Assembly (NCBI GenBank): GCA_030640215.1
Contig: DAOWJU010000180.1
Span: forward strand, 1 to 11,291
Origin: Desulfuromonadales bacterium
GTDB lineage: Bacteria > Desulfobacterota > Desulfuromonadia > Desulfuromonadales > BM103
Direction of reading: 5' to 3'
Length of the DNA stretch: 11,291 nucleotides
The translations under genes and the position numbers were made by a program. The notes beneath the pieces were generated by a model. That model was not told the origin of the DNA. It saw nothing but the letters and a program-made list of their open reading frames with translations, and made no database searches. Of this stretch, positions 1 through 6,286 are shown one piece after another; the stretch's first letter is position 1, and each line of letters opens with the position of its first letter.

Positions 1-1116
1 AGGTTCTACCACCGCATCGAAAACTTCCATCAGCAGTTTGCCATAACCGATCTTCTTGTCGAATTCCAGACCAAGCTTGTCAGCATATGCCAGTAGCTTT
101 CCATGATCATCAACGTCTGCCTCACTGATATCGCCATATTTAAGTACAGATTCACGCACGGTCAGACGCTGCCAGGGACGGCTCAGGTCAACATCGCGTT
201 CGCCATACTTGAACTTCAGACTACCAACCACCTCTTCTGCCACATGACAGATCAGCTCTTCGGTGAGATCCATCAGGTCTTCATAAGTGGCATATGCCTG
301 GTAGAACTCCATCATGGTGAATTCAGGGTTGTGCTGGATCGAGATACCTTCGTTGCGGAAGTTACGGTTGATCTCGAAGACTCGCTCAAAACCACCGACA
401 ACCAGACGTTTGAGGTAGAGTTCCGGGGCGATGCGCAGGAAAAGGTCCATCTTCAAGGTATTGTGATGTGTGGTGAAGGGCTTGGCGGTTGCTCCACCGG
501 CAAGCGGCTGCATCATCGGCGTTTCAACTTCAAGATAATCACGTTCCACCATATAATCACGGATCAGTGAAACGATCTGGCTACGCTTGCGGAAGACCTC
601 ACGAACATCTGGGTTGACCATCAGATCGAGGTAGCGTTGACGATAACGGGTTTCCACATCAGTCAGGCCATGCCACTTTTCCGGTAGCGGCAACATTGAT
701 TTGGTCAAGAGTTGAATCGAATCGGCGCGTATGGAAAGTTCATCGGTTTTAGTTCGGAACGGACGTCCTGACAAGCCGACAATGTCACCGAGGTCGAATT
801 TACGAAACAGGTCGAAGCTCTCGTCGCCGACGACATTTTTGGCGACATAAATCTGCAAGCGGCCAGTTCGATCCTGAATCTGTATAAAAGCGGCTTTACC
901 AAAATCGCGTTTCGCCATAATCCGACCAGCGACATGGTAGACCGTCTCAACCGACTCCAAGGCTTCTTTATCGTGATCAGCATGAGCCAGTTCAACATCC
1001 CTTGCCGTAGAGCTAGCAATAAAACCATTGGCAAAGGGATTGACCCCCTGCGAGCGCAGGTCATTCAGTTTGATGCGTCGTTGATCGACAATTTCATTAC
1101 TGTTTTCTGCAGACAT
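1..1116 (-). CDS. lysS: Lysyl-tRNA synthetase, class II (3' end cut by window edge)
   Basis: Charges tRNA-Lys with lysine in the cytoplasm. The reading frame is open from the ATG at 1116 to base 1, giving 372 residues; the usual class II enzyme has about 490-500, so roughly 120 C-terminal residues, including class II motif 3, lie outside the window. Visible parts are the N-terminal helix with [10 protein letters not shown] (21-30), an OB-fold anticodon-binding domain at about 55-140 ([20 protein letters not shown]), and the catalytic core with motif 1 near 187-200 (LEVETPMM) and motif 2 at 253-266 ([14 protein letters not shown]), plus [11 protein letters not shown] (219-229). The start has an AAGGA Shine-Dalgarno 8 nt upstream. 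It lies downstream of prfB on the same strand, the prfB-lysS pairing known from E. coli. No convincing promoter of its own is visible, so read-through from prfB is likely. The identification is firm. Confidence 0.97.
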   Translation of the reverse strand, partial: MSAENSNEIVDQRRIKLNDLRSQGVNPFANGFIASSTARDVELAHADHDKEALESVETVYHVAGRIMAKRDFGKAAFIQIQDRTGRLQIYVAKNVVGDESFDLFRKFDLGDIVGLSGRPFRTKTDELSIRADSIQLLTKSMLPLPEKWHGLTDVETRYRQRYLDLMVNPDVREVFRKRSQIVSLIRDYMVERDYLEVETPMMQPLAGGATAKPFTTHHNTLKMDLFLRIAPELYLKRLVVGGFERVFEINRNFRNEGISIQHNPEFTMMEFYQAYATYEDLMDLTEELICHVAEEVVGSLKFKYGERDVDLSRPWQRLTVRESVLKYGDISEADVDDHGKLLAYADKLGLEFDKKIGYGKLLMEVFDAVVEP

Positions 1117-1173
1117 AAGCTTGTTCCTTGTAGTAATTATTCAACGCCACACATCCGCAAATCATGAATCACC

Positions 1174-1276
1174 GTAGGATGCTGGTGAACGGAGTGAACC
1201 GCATCGTTTGATTCGTCTGTTTTTCATTTATATGTTCGTGCAAAACCGATGCGGTTCGTTCCTCACCACATCCTAC
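1174..1276. repeat. REP-like inverted pair (BIME-like) between prfB and lysS
   Basis: Two arms face each other. The left arm (1174-1206) begins GTAGGATGCTGGTGAACGG and ends GAACCGCATCG; the right arm (1247-1276) begins CGATGCGGTTC and ends CATCCTAC. They are imperfect reverse complements with 11 outer and 8 inner identical bases, separated by a 40-nt AT-rich spacer. Each arm also folds on itself: left GATGC/GCATC plus GGT/ACC, right GATG/CATC plus GGT/ACC. A GTAG tetranucleotide at the foot of a short hairpin is the hallmark of REP sequences mobilised by REP-associated tyrosine transposases (RAYTs). That family assignment is inference; no RAYT gene lies in the window. The right arm recurs identically downstream of eno. 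Confidence 0.8.
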
Positions 1277-2362
1277 TGCATCAAATAAGCCTCGATAAAA
1301 CCGTCTAGATCACCGTCAAGGACGGCATCGGCGTTGCCGACCTCATAATCGGTGCGATGGTCTTTGACCATGCGGTACGGATGCAGGACATAAGAACGAA
1401 TCTGACTTCCCCAGGCAATGCCCTTCTTCTCACCACCGAGAGCCTCGGCTTCGCTCTCCTTCTTCTCCATCTCCAACTCATAGAGCCGCGCTTGCAACTG
1501 TTTCATCGCGATAGCGCGGTTCTTGTGTTGGGAACGCTGGTTCTGGCAACTGACCACGACACCGCTGGGGATATGCGTTATCCGGATCGCTGAATCCGTT
1601 TTGTTAACGTGCTGGCCACCCGCACCACTGGCACGATAAGTATCAACTTTCAGATCTTTATCAAGGATTTCAATATCAACATCGTCAGCAAGTTCAGGAA
1701 AGACAAATACAGAACAAAACGACGTATGACGACGGGCATTGGAGTCAAAAGGCGAAATTCGCACCAGTCGGTGGATACCCTTTTCAGCCTTCAGATAACC
1801 ATATGCATAGTCGCCAGAGACCGTAAAAGTCACGCCTTTGGTGCCAGCTTCATCGCCTGGCTGGTAATCGGTGATTTCGGCCTTAAAGCCTTTACGTTCG
1901 CACCAACGCAAGTACATGCGCAGGAGGATCTCGGCCCAATCCTGGGCTTCTGTGCCACCAGCACCAGCATTAATGCTGACAATGGCGTTACTGACATCAT
2001 GCTCACCGGAGAGCATGCGGGCAAACTCCATCTGCCCGACTTTTTTTTCCAGGCCAGGCAATAGGCCACGAACTTCCGCTAATGTCTCCTCGTCCTCACA
2101 GTCCTCACCAAGTTCAATCAGAATCTGGACATCTTCCAGAGCGTGATCAACTGAGTCCCAGTCTTCAACCAGCTTCTGCAGTAAAGTTTTTTCCTTCAGG
2201 ACTTCTTGAGCTTTCTCATTATTATTCCAGAATTCTGGTCTGGCAATTTCGGCATCTAATTCTGATACCCGTTCACGTTTGCTATCAACGTCAAAGATAC
2301 CTCCTCAGCTCAGCAAGCTTTTCCTGGAGGTTTTTCAACAATTCTATCTCTTCACGAAACAT
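1273..2362 (-). CDS. prfB: Peptide chain release factor 2, with programmed +1 frameshift
   Basis: Releases finished peptides at UGA and UAA codons on the ribosome. The gene starts at the ATG at 2362 (GGGAG Shine-Dalgarno, 6-nt spacing), reads 23 codons to an in-frame TGA at 2293-2291, and continues in the +1 frame to a TAG at 1275-1273, giving 362 residues, normal for RF2. The decoding tripeptide SPF is at 203-205 and the catalytic GGQ loop (SGAGGQHVNK) at 245-254, with GGQ itself at 248-250. The residue equivalent to E. coli Thr246 is alanine, the form found in most bacteria. The glutamine of GGQ is the known PrmC methylation site. The frame downstream of the shift has no upstream start of its own except a TTG at 2061, which would remove the N-terminal domain, so the frameshift is needed. 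The stop codon lies inside a REP-like repeat. lysS follows on the same strand. Confidence 0.97.
2290..2305 (-). promoter_or_regulatory. prfB programmed +1 frameshift site
   Basis: On the minus strand the sequence reads AGGAGG TAT CTT TGA C. It has an internal Shine-Dalgarno-like AGGAGG (2305-2300), a 3-nt spacer, the slippery CTT codon (2296-2294), the in-frame stop TGA (2293-2291) and a following C. Layout and spacing match the classic RF2 autoregulatory site of E. coli (AGGGGG TAT CTT TGA C). When RF2 is scarce the ribosome pauses at UGA and slips forward one base to GAC, making full-length RF2. When RF2 is plentiful translation ends after 23 residues. Confidence 0.97.
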
Positions 2363-2395
2363 CAGGAGCTCCCAATTTAGAAAATCGAACTGCGA

Positions 2396-2424
2396 ATTAT
2401 AACCGCAGAAAGCAAAAGGGACAA
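2396..2424 (-). promoter_or_regulatory. Sigma-70 promoter for prfB(-lysS)
   Basis: There is a perfect -10 box TATAAT (2401-2396) and a -35 box TTGTCC (2424-2419, 4 of 6 consensus bases) with the ideal 17-nt spacer. The predicted start point near 2389 would leave a leader of about 27 nt before the prfB ATG, enough to hold its GGGAG ribosome binding site. Confidence 0.75.
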
Positions 2425-2440
2425 GGAAACTTAATCGATT

Positions 2441-2455
2441 TCAGGATTTTCCTGA
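2441..2455. repeat. Small perfect hairpin upstream of the prfB promoter
   Basis: TCAGGA and TCCTGA form a 6-bp perfect inverted repeat with a 3-nt loop, about 17 nt upstream of the prfB -35 box. An 8-bp palindrome AATCGATT (2433-2440) abuts it. Neither is followed by a T-run on the minus strand, so this is not a convincing terminator for lnt. It could be an operator or chance. Confidence 0.35.
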
Positions 2456-2507
2456 GAGAGGTCTCAAGTGTTCACAAAATACAACCCGACAACAGCCCTA
2501 AATGCTT

Positions 2508-2589
2508 ACCACAGAGTCACAGGGAACACAGAGTAAAACCAGAACATTTATGCTTTTGAACTTCTCTGAGTTCTCTGAGGCTCTGTGGT
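2508..2589. repeat. Large imperfect inverted repeat in the lnt-prfB gap
   Basis: The left arm 2508-2533 (begins ACCACAGAGTCACAGG) and right arm 2564-2589 (ends GGCTCTGTGGT) are reverse complements at 22 of 26 positions, with a 30-nt loop. The arms are built from a CACAGAG-like word. They resemble dispersed intergenic repeats of the CCACAGAGxCACAGAG type that I recall from several bacterial genomes; membership is inference. It is the main content of the 265-nt gap between lnt and prfB. No T-run follows on the minus strand. A T7 run follows on the plus strand (2604-2610), where no gene is transcribed. Confidence 0.75.
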
Positions 2590-2627
2590 GTACAGAGATT
2601 CGTTTTTTTACAGGATGAGTCTATTAA

Positions 2628-4181
2628 TCACAAAAAACGGCGACGGGTCTGAATCAGCCAGAGTAAGCTGATAATCAGGAAGCCCCCCGGAACGATATCA
2701 CCCATGTGCGAATAAAGCCCTGGTCGGGCACCTAAGCCAACCGCTCCTGTCAGCAAAGCAGTCTCGAAAAGATCACTTTGCTGAACAATTTTTCCTGACG
2801 GTGAAACAAACGCTGAGATCCCCGTATTGGCCGCACGAACCAGCCAGACACGATTTTCAATCGCCCGAAAACGCGCCATTGCCAGATGTTGCCAGGGTGC
2901 CGACGACTTACCGAACCAGGCATCGTTGGTAATATTGACAAGCAGGTCACTGCCCTGGCGAACATACTCGCGGGCCAGTTCCGGGAAAATCACTTCATAG
3001 CAGACCAGCACCCCCAGTTGATGGCCCTGAATCGGCAGAGGGGTGATCTCTCCGGGAGAATAGTCGCCAATGCCGGCGACCAATTTATTGACAAAAGGCA
3101 GGAAACCACTGAGGGGCACATATTCTCCAAAGGGGACAAGATGAACTTTGTCGCTGCGGCCTAGAATTTGTGCTGTTGGCGAGAGGAGAAAGGCACTGTT
3201 CAGGTAACGCAATCCGCCAGTGTCTTTATCTGCCCCAGGGGTTCTGCGATATGCCGGGCTGCCAAAGAGGAGCGAGGAGCCTGTTTCTACAGGCAACTGC
3301 GCAATCGATTCCGCCAACGGCCCGCCGTCCTGAAAATAAAAGGGCATGGCGGCTTCAGGCCAGACAATCAGATCACTCGCTCCAGACCGCTCAGCCCGCA
3401 GCGAAAGGTCACGATAGGTTTTTACCGTATGCAATTGATTGTCTGGATGCCATTTCAGATCTTGCGGGATATTACCCTGAACAAGGGCTGCCTGCAGGGT
3501 CTCATCACGACCGTCAAGATCCTGTTGCAGAGACCATTGGCCATAACCGTAATTGAGCAGCAGCAAAAGGACTGTCACAAAACAGGCTTTTCCAGGGATG
3601 GTTTGCGAGATGACTGATTGCGAAGATTTTGGCCGCAGCGCCAAAAGACTCAGTCCAAGAACAACATTACCCAAGAGGAGAAGATAACTCAGGCCATACA
3701 CACCGAAAAGGTCGGCGGACTGAATCATCGGCAACCAGGCATGCTGTGAATAACCAAGCGTCGCCCAGGGGAATCCGGTCAGCAAAAATTCTCGCAGGAA
3801 CTCCAGCGCGACCCAGAGGACCGGCAATGTCAACGCATAAGAGTAGTTTCTGAATTCCTTGAGACGACACGCAGCCCAGGTCGCTGTCCCCCAGAACAGG
3901 GCCAGATAACCGGCCAGCAGCAGATAAAGCAGAAAGGAGACAGCCAACGGCAGGTGGCCATAAGTGGTCATAACAATATTGAGCCAGTACAGGGTCGTCG
4001 CAAAGAAGACCACTCCGGCAACAAATCCGCTTTTGAAAGGACGGTGCTGCATTACCACAATCAAGGGGATGAGACCAAACCAGGCAAGCGCAGTATAGTC
4101 CGGGAGCGGAAATGAACATGCCAGCAGAAGGCCTGAGAAGGCACTGGCACAGGTTACTTTGTCAGGAAGAAAACGGCGCAT
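2628..4181 (-). CDS. lnt: Apolipoprotein N-acyltransferase
   Basis: Inner-membrane enzyme that adds the third acyl chain to the N-terminal cysteine of diacylated lipoproteins, the last step of lipoprotein maturation after Lgt and LspA. The product is 517 residues, normal for the family. Several membrane segments fill about 11-215, a periplasmic nitrilase-like domain spans about 228-480, and a final membrane segment lies near 495-510 before a basic tail (RRR). The Glu-Lys-Cys triad is visible as E276 in WPEAAMP, K345 in SDKVHLVPFGEY and C394 in VLVCYEV. The ATG at 4181 follows the corC stop after one base (TGATATG), pointing to translational coupling. An in-frame GTG at 4208 would overlap corC by 26 nt and lacks a ribosome binding site. 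The chosen ATG also lacks one, so the start is uncertain. It is the last gene of the phoH operon. Confidence 0.95.
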   Translation of the reverse strand: MRRFLPDKVTCASAFSGLLLACSFPLPDYTALAWFGLIPLIVVMQHRPFKSGFVAGVVFFATTLYWLNIVMTTYGHLPLAVSFLLYLLLAGYLALFWGTATWAACRLKEFRNYSYALTLPVLWVALEFLREFLLTGFPWATLGYSQHAWLPMIQSADLFGVYGLSYLLLLGNVVLGLSLLALRPKSSQSVISQTIPGKACFVTVLLLLLNYGYGQWSLQQDLDGRDETLQAALVQGNIPQDLKWHPDNQLHTVKTYRDLSLRAERSGASDLIVWPEAAMPFYFQDGGPLAESIAQLPVETGSSLLFGSPAYRRTPGADKDTGGLRYLNSAFLLSPTAQILGRSDKVHLVPFGEYVPLSGFLPFVNKLVAGIGDYSPGEITPLPIQGHQLGVLVCYEVIFPELAREYVRQGSDLLVNITNDAWFGKSSAPWQHLAMARFRAIENRVWLVRAANTGISAFVSPSGKIVQQSDLFETALLTGAVGLGARPGLYSHMGDIVPGGFLIISLLWLIQTRRRFL

Positions 4182-4182
4182 A

Positions 4183-5031
4183 TCAGGAGGTGACAGCTTC
4201 CTTATCACGCCAGATGCGAACCGAAGCTATCTTACGTTCATCGGACTTTTCAACCATCATAACAAGACCGTTGTCAGTAATTTTTTCTCCAGGTTTCGGC
4301 ACATTTCCCAACAGGTGAAAAAGGTATCCGCCAATCGTATCAAATTTCTCACGCGGGATTTCAATGTCGTAATACTCTTCCAACTCCTCGACATTAGCCC
4401 GGGCATCCACCAGGAGAGTACCGTCATCCTGAGGTTGGAGCCAGGGGACCTCAAGATCATATTCATCCTGAATGTCACCGACAATCTCTTCGAGCAAATC
4501 TTCAATTGTGATCAGACCGGATGTCCCGCCATACTCATCGACAGCAATTGCCATGTGCACTCGTCGGGTACGAAAATCCACAAGCAGGTCTTCAATTCTC
4601 TTGGTCTCCGGAATGAAATATGGGGTACGCATCACCTCGGTAAGGGTCAGGGTGTCATCGTTTGCCCCCCAGTTGCGCAAGAGGTCTTTCGCATAAACCA
4701 CACCAACAATCTGATCCGTCGAGCCTTCGTACAGAGGCACCCGAGAATGCCCGGAACTTATGATCAGCTCAAGAAAATCACTTAGATTCGAGTCAGCAGA
4801 AGAACAGACCATATCGGTGCGTGGCACCATGACTTCACGGACGATGGTATCGCCGAATTCGAAAATCGACTGCAACATATCGCCTTCAGACTCATTGAGG
4901 ATGCCCTCCTCTTCTGAACTATTGATTGCTTCCTGCAGTTCTTTTTCTGTCAAGGCGCGAGGCTGTCCCCGAACGATACGGCTCAAAGCCGTCAGCCATG
5001 AGTTGCGGGGGGGGGTATTACCATCTTCCAC
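4183..5031 (-). CDS. corC: CorC/hemolysin C-type CBS-domain protein
   Basis: 282 residues. After an acidic N-terminal stretch (about 25-65, LTEKELQEAINSSEEEGIL), a tandem CBS pair spans about 66-190, recognisable from REVMVPRTDMV, SRVPLYEGSTDQIVGVVYAKDLL and VHMAIAVDEYGGTSGLITIEDLLEEIVGDI. A CorC_HlyC transporter-associated domain fills about 200-278 and ends with NGLVMMVEKSDERKIASVRI. No membrane segment is seen, so it is the cytoplasmic short form. Family members are linked to magnesium/cobalt efflux and bind adenine nucleotides through CBS; the exact role here is inferred. The start is a GTG with GGGAG 9 nt upstream, 26 nt after the dgkA-PAP2 stop. Codons 6-8 (Thr-Pro-Pro) and the first base of codon 9 contain a run of nine C (5015-5007), which is slippage-prone. 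It sits between dgkA-PAP2 and lnt as in many relatives. Confidence 0.92.
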   Translation of the reverse strand: MEDGNTPPRNSWLTALSRIVRGQPRALTEKELQEAINSSEEEGILNESEGDMLQSIFEFGDTIVREVMVPRTDMVCSSADSNLSDFLELIISSGHSRVPLYEGSTDQIVGVVYAKDLLRNWGANDDTLTLTEVMRTPYFIPETKRIEDLLVDFRTRRVHMAIAVDEYGGTSGLITIEDLLEEIVGDIQDEYDLEVPWLQPQDDGTLLVDARANVEELEEYYDIEIPREKFDTIGGYLFHLLGNVPKPGEKITDNGLVMMVEKSDERKIASVRIWRDKEAVTS

Positions 5032-5057
5032 CAGAAATGACTCCCTTTCATTCAGTT

Positions 5058-5834
5058 TTAATGAAACATCAGATGCATGACCAGAGTTGTCAAAATACCC
5101 AGCAAACTTCCAGCTACAATTTCCGTAAAGCTGTGTACACCAAGCAGAACCCGACTTTGTGCCACCAGACCAGCGAGCAGCCAGGCTAACAGAATAACCA
5201 GCAAACCAACTTCAGCAAAGGCCACCGAGGTTGCGATTGAAAACGCGATGCCGGCATGACCGCTTGGCATGCCGCCGTGCAGTGGCGTACCGCGACCAAC
5301 CCGGGCTTTGATCAGAACAACCAGAAGGACAACGATGACAACCGAGATAACCGCCACGTTGCCGGTTGTTCTCATGAAATCGTGAGTAACGCTGACCTCA
5401 GCAACAAAAAAGAATCTCGACAATGCCAGGTAGCCAAGCACCATGGCACCGACACTGGCAAGGAGCACCGCTCCTGCAGCAACATCTTTGGCCCGTTGCG
5501 CGAGGGGATGAAAATCAGGCGACACGAGGTCAACGGTCACTTCGATTGCAGTATTCACAAGCTCGGCAAACAAAACCAGAGTAATGGCCAGAGCCAGCAG
5601 AGCAAATTCGTGCAGAGTGAGACGTAAGAACAGCGCCCCGACCAGCACCAGGATGGCTGCAAGCAGATGGAAAAGCATGTGGCGCTGAGTTTTAACCGCC
5701 CAGAGGATTCCCTCAATCGCACAATTCAGGCTACCGACAAACCCCCTGGGCTTGGTAAACTCACTGGGTTCACTGGCCTTAGTTGAGCCACTGGCCTTAG
5801 TCGATTCATTGGGCCTGGTCGGCTCACTGGTCAT
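5058..5834 (-). CDS. DgkA-type lipid kinase fused to PAP2 phosphatase
   Basis: 258-residue membrane protein with two domains. Residues 30-135 match the prokaryotic DgkA/undecaprenol kinase family: E41 in the first helix, ELVNTAIEVTVD (91-102) and AKDVAAGAVLL (115-125), which carry the conserved Glu, Asn and Lys-Asp active-site positions. Residues 155-258 are PAP2-like: KARVGRGTP (176-184) in place of the K-x6-RP motif, PSGH (190-193), and SRVLLGVHSFTE (227-238) in place of SR-x5-H-x3-D. The core PSGH and SR...H histidines are kept, but motif 1 has Thr-Pro for Arg-Pro and motif 3 ends in Glu for Asp. The likely substrates are undecaprenol and polyprenyl or phosphatidate phosphates, giving kinase and phosphatase in one chain; direction and substrate are not shown by sequence. 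The first 29 residues are a hydrophilic Ser/Thr/Lys/Glu repeat. The start overlaps the ybeY stop as ATGA. Confidence 0.9.
   Translation of the reverse strand: MTSEPTRPNESTKASGSTKASEPSEFTKPRGFVGSLNCAIEGILWAVKTQRHMLFHLLAAILVLVGALFLRLTLHEFALLALAITLVLFAELVNTAIEVTVDLVSPDFHPLAQRAKDVAAGAVLLASVGAMVLGYLALSRFFFVAEVSVTHDFMRTTGNVAVISVVIVVLLVVLIKARVGRGTPLHGGMPSGHAGIAFSIATSVAFAEVGLLVILLAWLLAGLVAQSRVLLGVHSFTEIVAGSLLGILTTLVMHLMFH
5748..5828 (-). repeat. 18-nt in-frame tandem repeat at the N-terminus of the DgkA-PAP2 gene
   Basis: Residues 3-29 are built from six-residue units: SEPTRP, NESTKA, SGSTKA, then an expanded SEPSEFTKP. At DNA level these are imperfect 18-nt units with a recurring plus-strand word CTGGCCTTAGT (or CTGGGCTTGGT). 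The region is outside the DgkA fold and looks like an expandable hydrophilic tail. Confidence 0.7.
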
Positions 5835-6286
5835 TCGGTAAGGAACTCCTCACGAATCTGCAAGAACACTTCTTGTTCTCTGGCTTCCATGCGTTTTGCC
5901 TCTGCTTGTGTACCACGTTCGTGGTCATAGCCAAGCAAGTGCAGGATACCATGCAAAAGTAGAAAATACAGTTCACTCTCGAACGTAGTCTGTGCCTCAC
6001 CAGCATCACGTGCTGCCGTCTCGGCAGAGATAACCACATCGCCAAGCAGATCTGGCTGGACGCCGCTCCCCTCACCTTCCTGCATAGCAAAAGAGATGAC
6101 ATTGGTGGGACAATCTTTGCCCAGGTAGTCTCGATTGACTTCCTGTATCTGAGCATCGTCGACAATCAGAATAGAGAGCTGAGCATCAGGACATGCCGAG
6201 ACGCTTAAGATCTTCCGTGCTACCTTTCGCAGGAGGATTTTTCTTATCTTCTGTTTGGTCTGACGATTTTCGATTTCGATCTTCAT
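5831..6286 (-). CDS. ybeY: Endoribonuclease YbeY (rRNA maturation / 70S quality control)
   Basis: Single-strand endoribonuclease acting in 16S rRNA 3'-end maturation and ribosome quality control. The 151-residue length is normal. The zinc-binding signature H-x3-H-x5-H appears as HGILHLLGYDH, with H112, H116 and H122. The second family block is NRDYLGKDCPTNVISF (51-66); the position of E. coli Arg59 is Leu here, a variant I believe occurs in other YbeY proteins. The N-terminus MKIEIENRQ resembles the usual family start, and AGGAG sits 5 nt before the ATG, so this start is well supported even though it places the first 101 nt inside pgpH. The 3' end overlaps the next gene as ATGA. Adjacency to phoH/pgpH is a conserved arrangement. 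Confidence 0.96.
   Translation of the reverse strand: MKIEIENRQTKQKIRKILLRKVARKILSVSACPDAQLSILIVDDAQIQEVNRDYLGKDCPTNVISFAMQEGEGSGVQPDLLGDVVISAETAARDAGEAQTTFESELYFLLLHGILHLLGYDHERGTQAEAKRMEAREQEVFLQIREEFLTE

Noticed and set aside
103..570. Plus-strand open frame of 155 codons
   Set aside because: Antisense to a clearly conserved lysS frame; composition is that of a shadow frame and no ribosome binding site was found.
1117..1173. Separate promoter for lysS
   Set aside because: Only TTGCGG and TAATTA with a 15-nt spacer are visible; too weak to call.
2041..2048. A8 run (mRNA sense) in prfB as a second slippage signal
   Set aside because: The zero frame is GAA AAA AAA, not the A-AAA-AAG arrangement, and downstream sequence stays in frame with RF2.
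1273..2061. prfB starting at TTG 2061
   Set aside because: The same frame continues upstream with good RF2 sequence to the frameshift site at 2290-2305; the short form would lack the N-terminal domain.
2564..2610. Plus-strand terminator (right arm followed by T7)
   Set aside because: No plus-strand gene is transcribed into it and the T-run is 15 nt beyond the arm.
4182..4208. GTG start for lnt at 4208
   Set aside because: It has no ribosome binding site and would overlap corC by 26 nt; the ATG at 4181 sits in a TGATATG coupling junction.
4159..4785. 208-codon plus-strand open frame over corC
   Set aside because: Antisense shadow of the conserved CBS-domain gene; no recognisable protein features.
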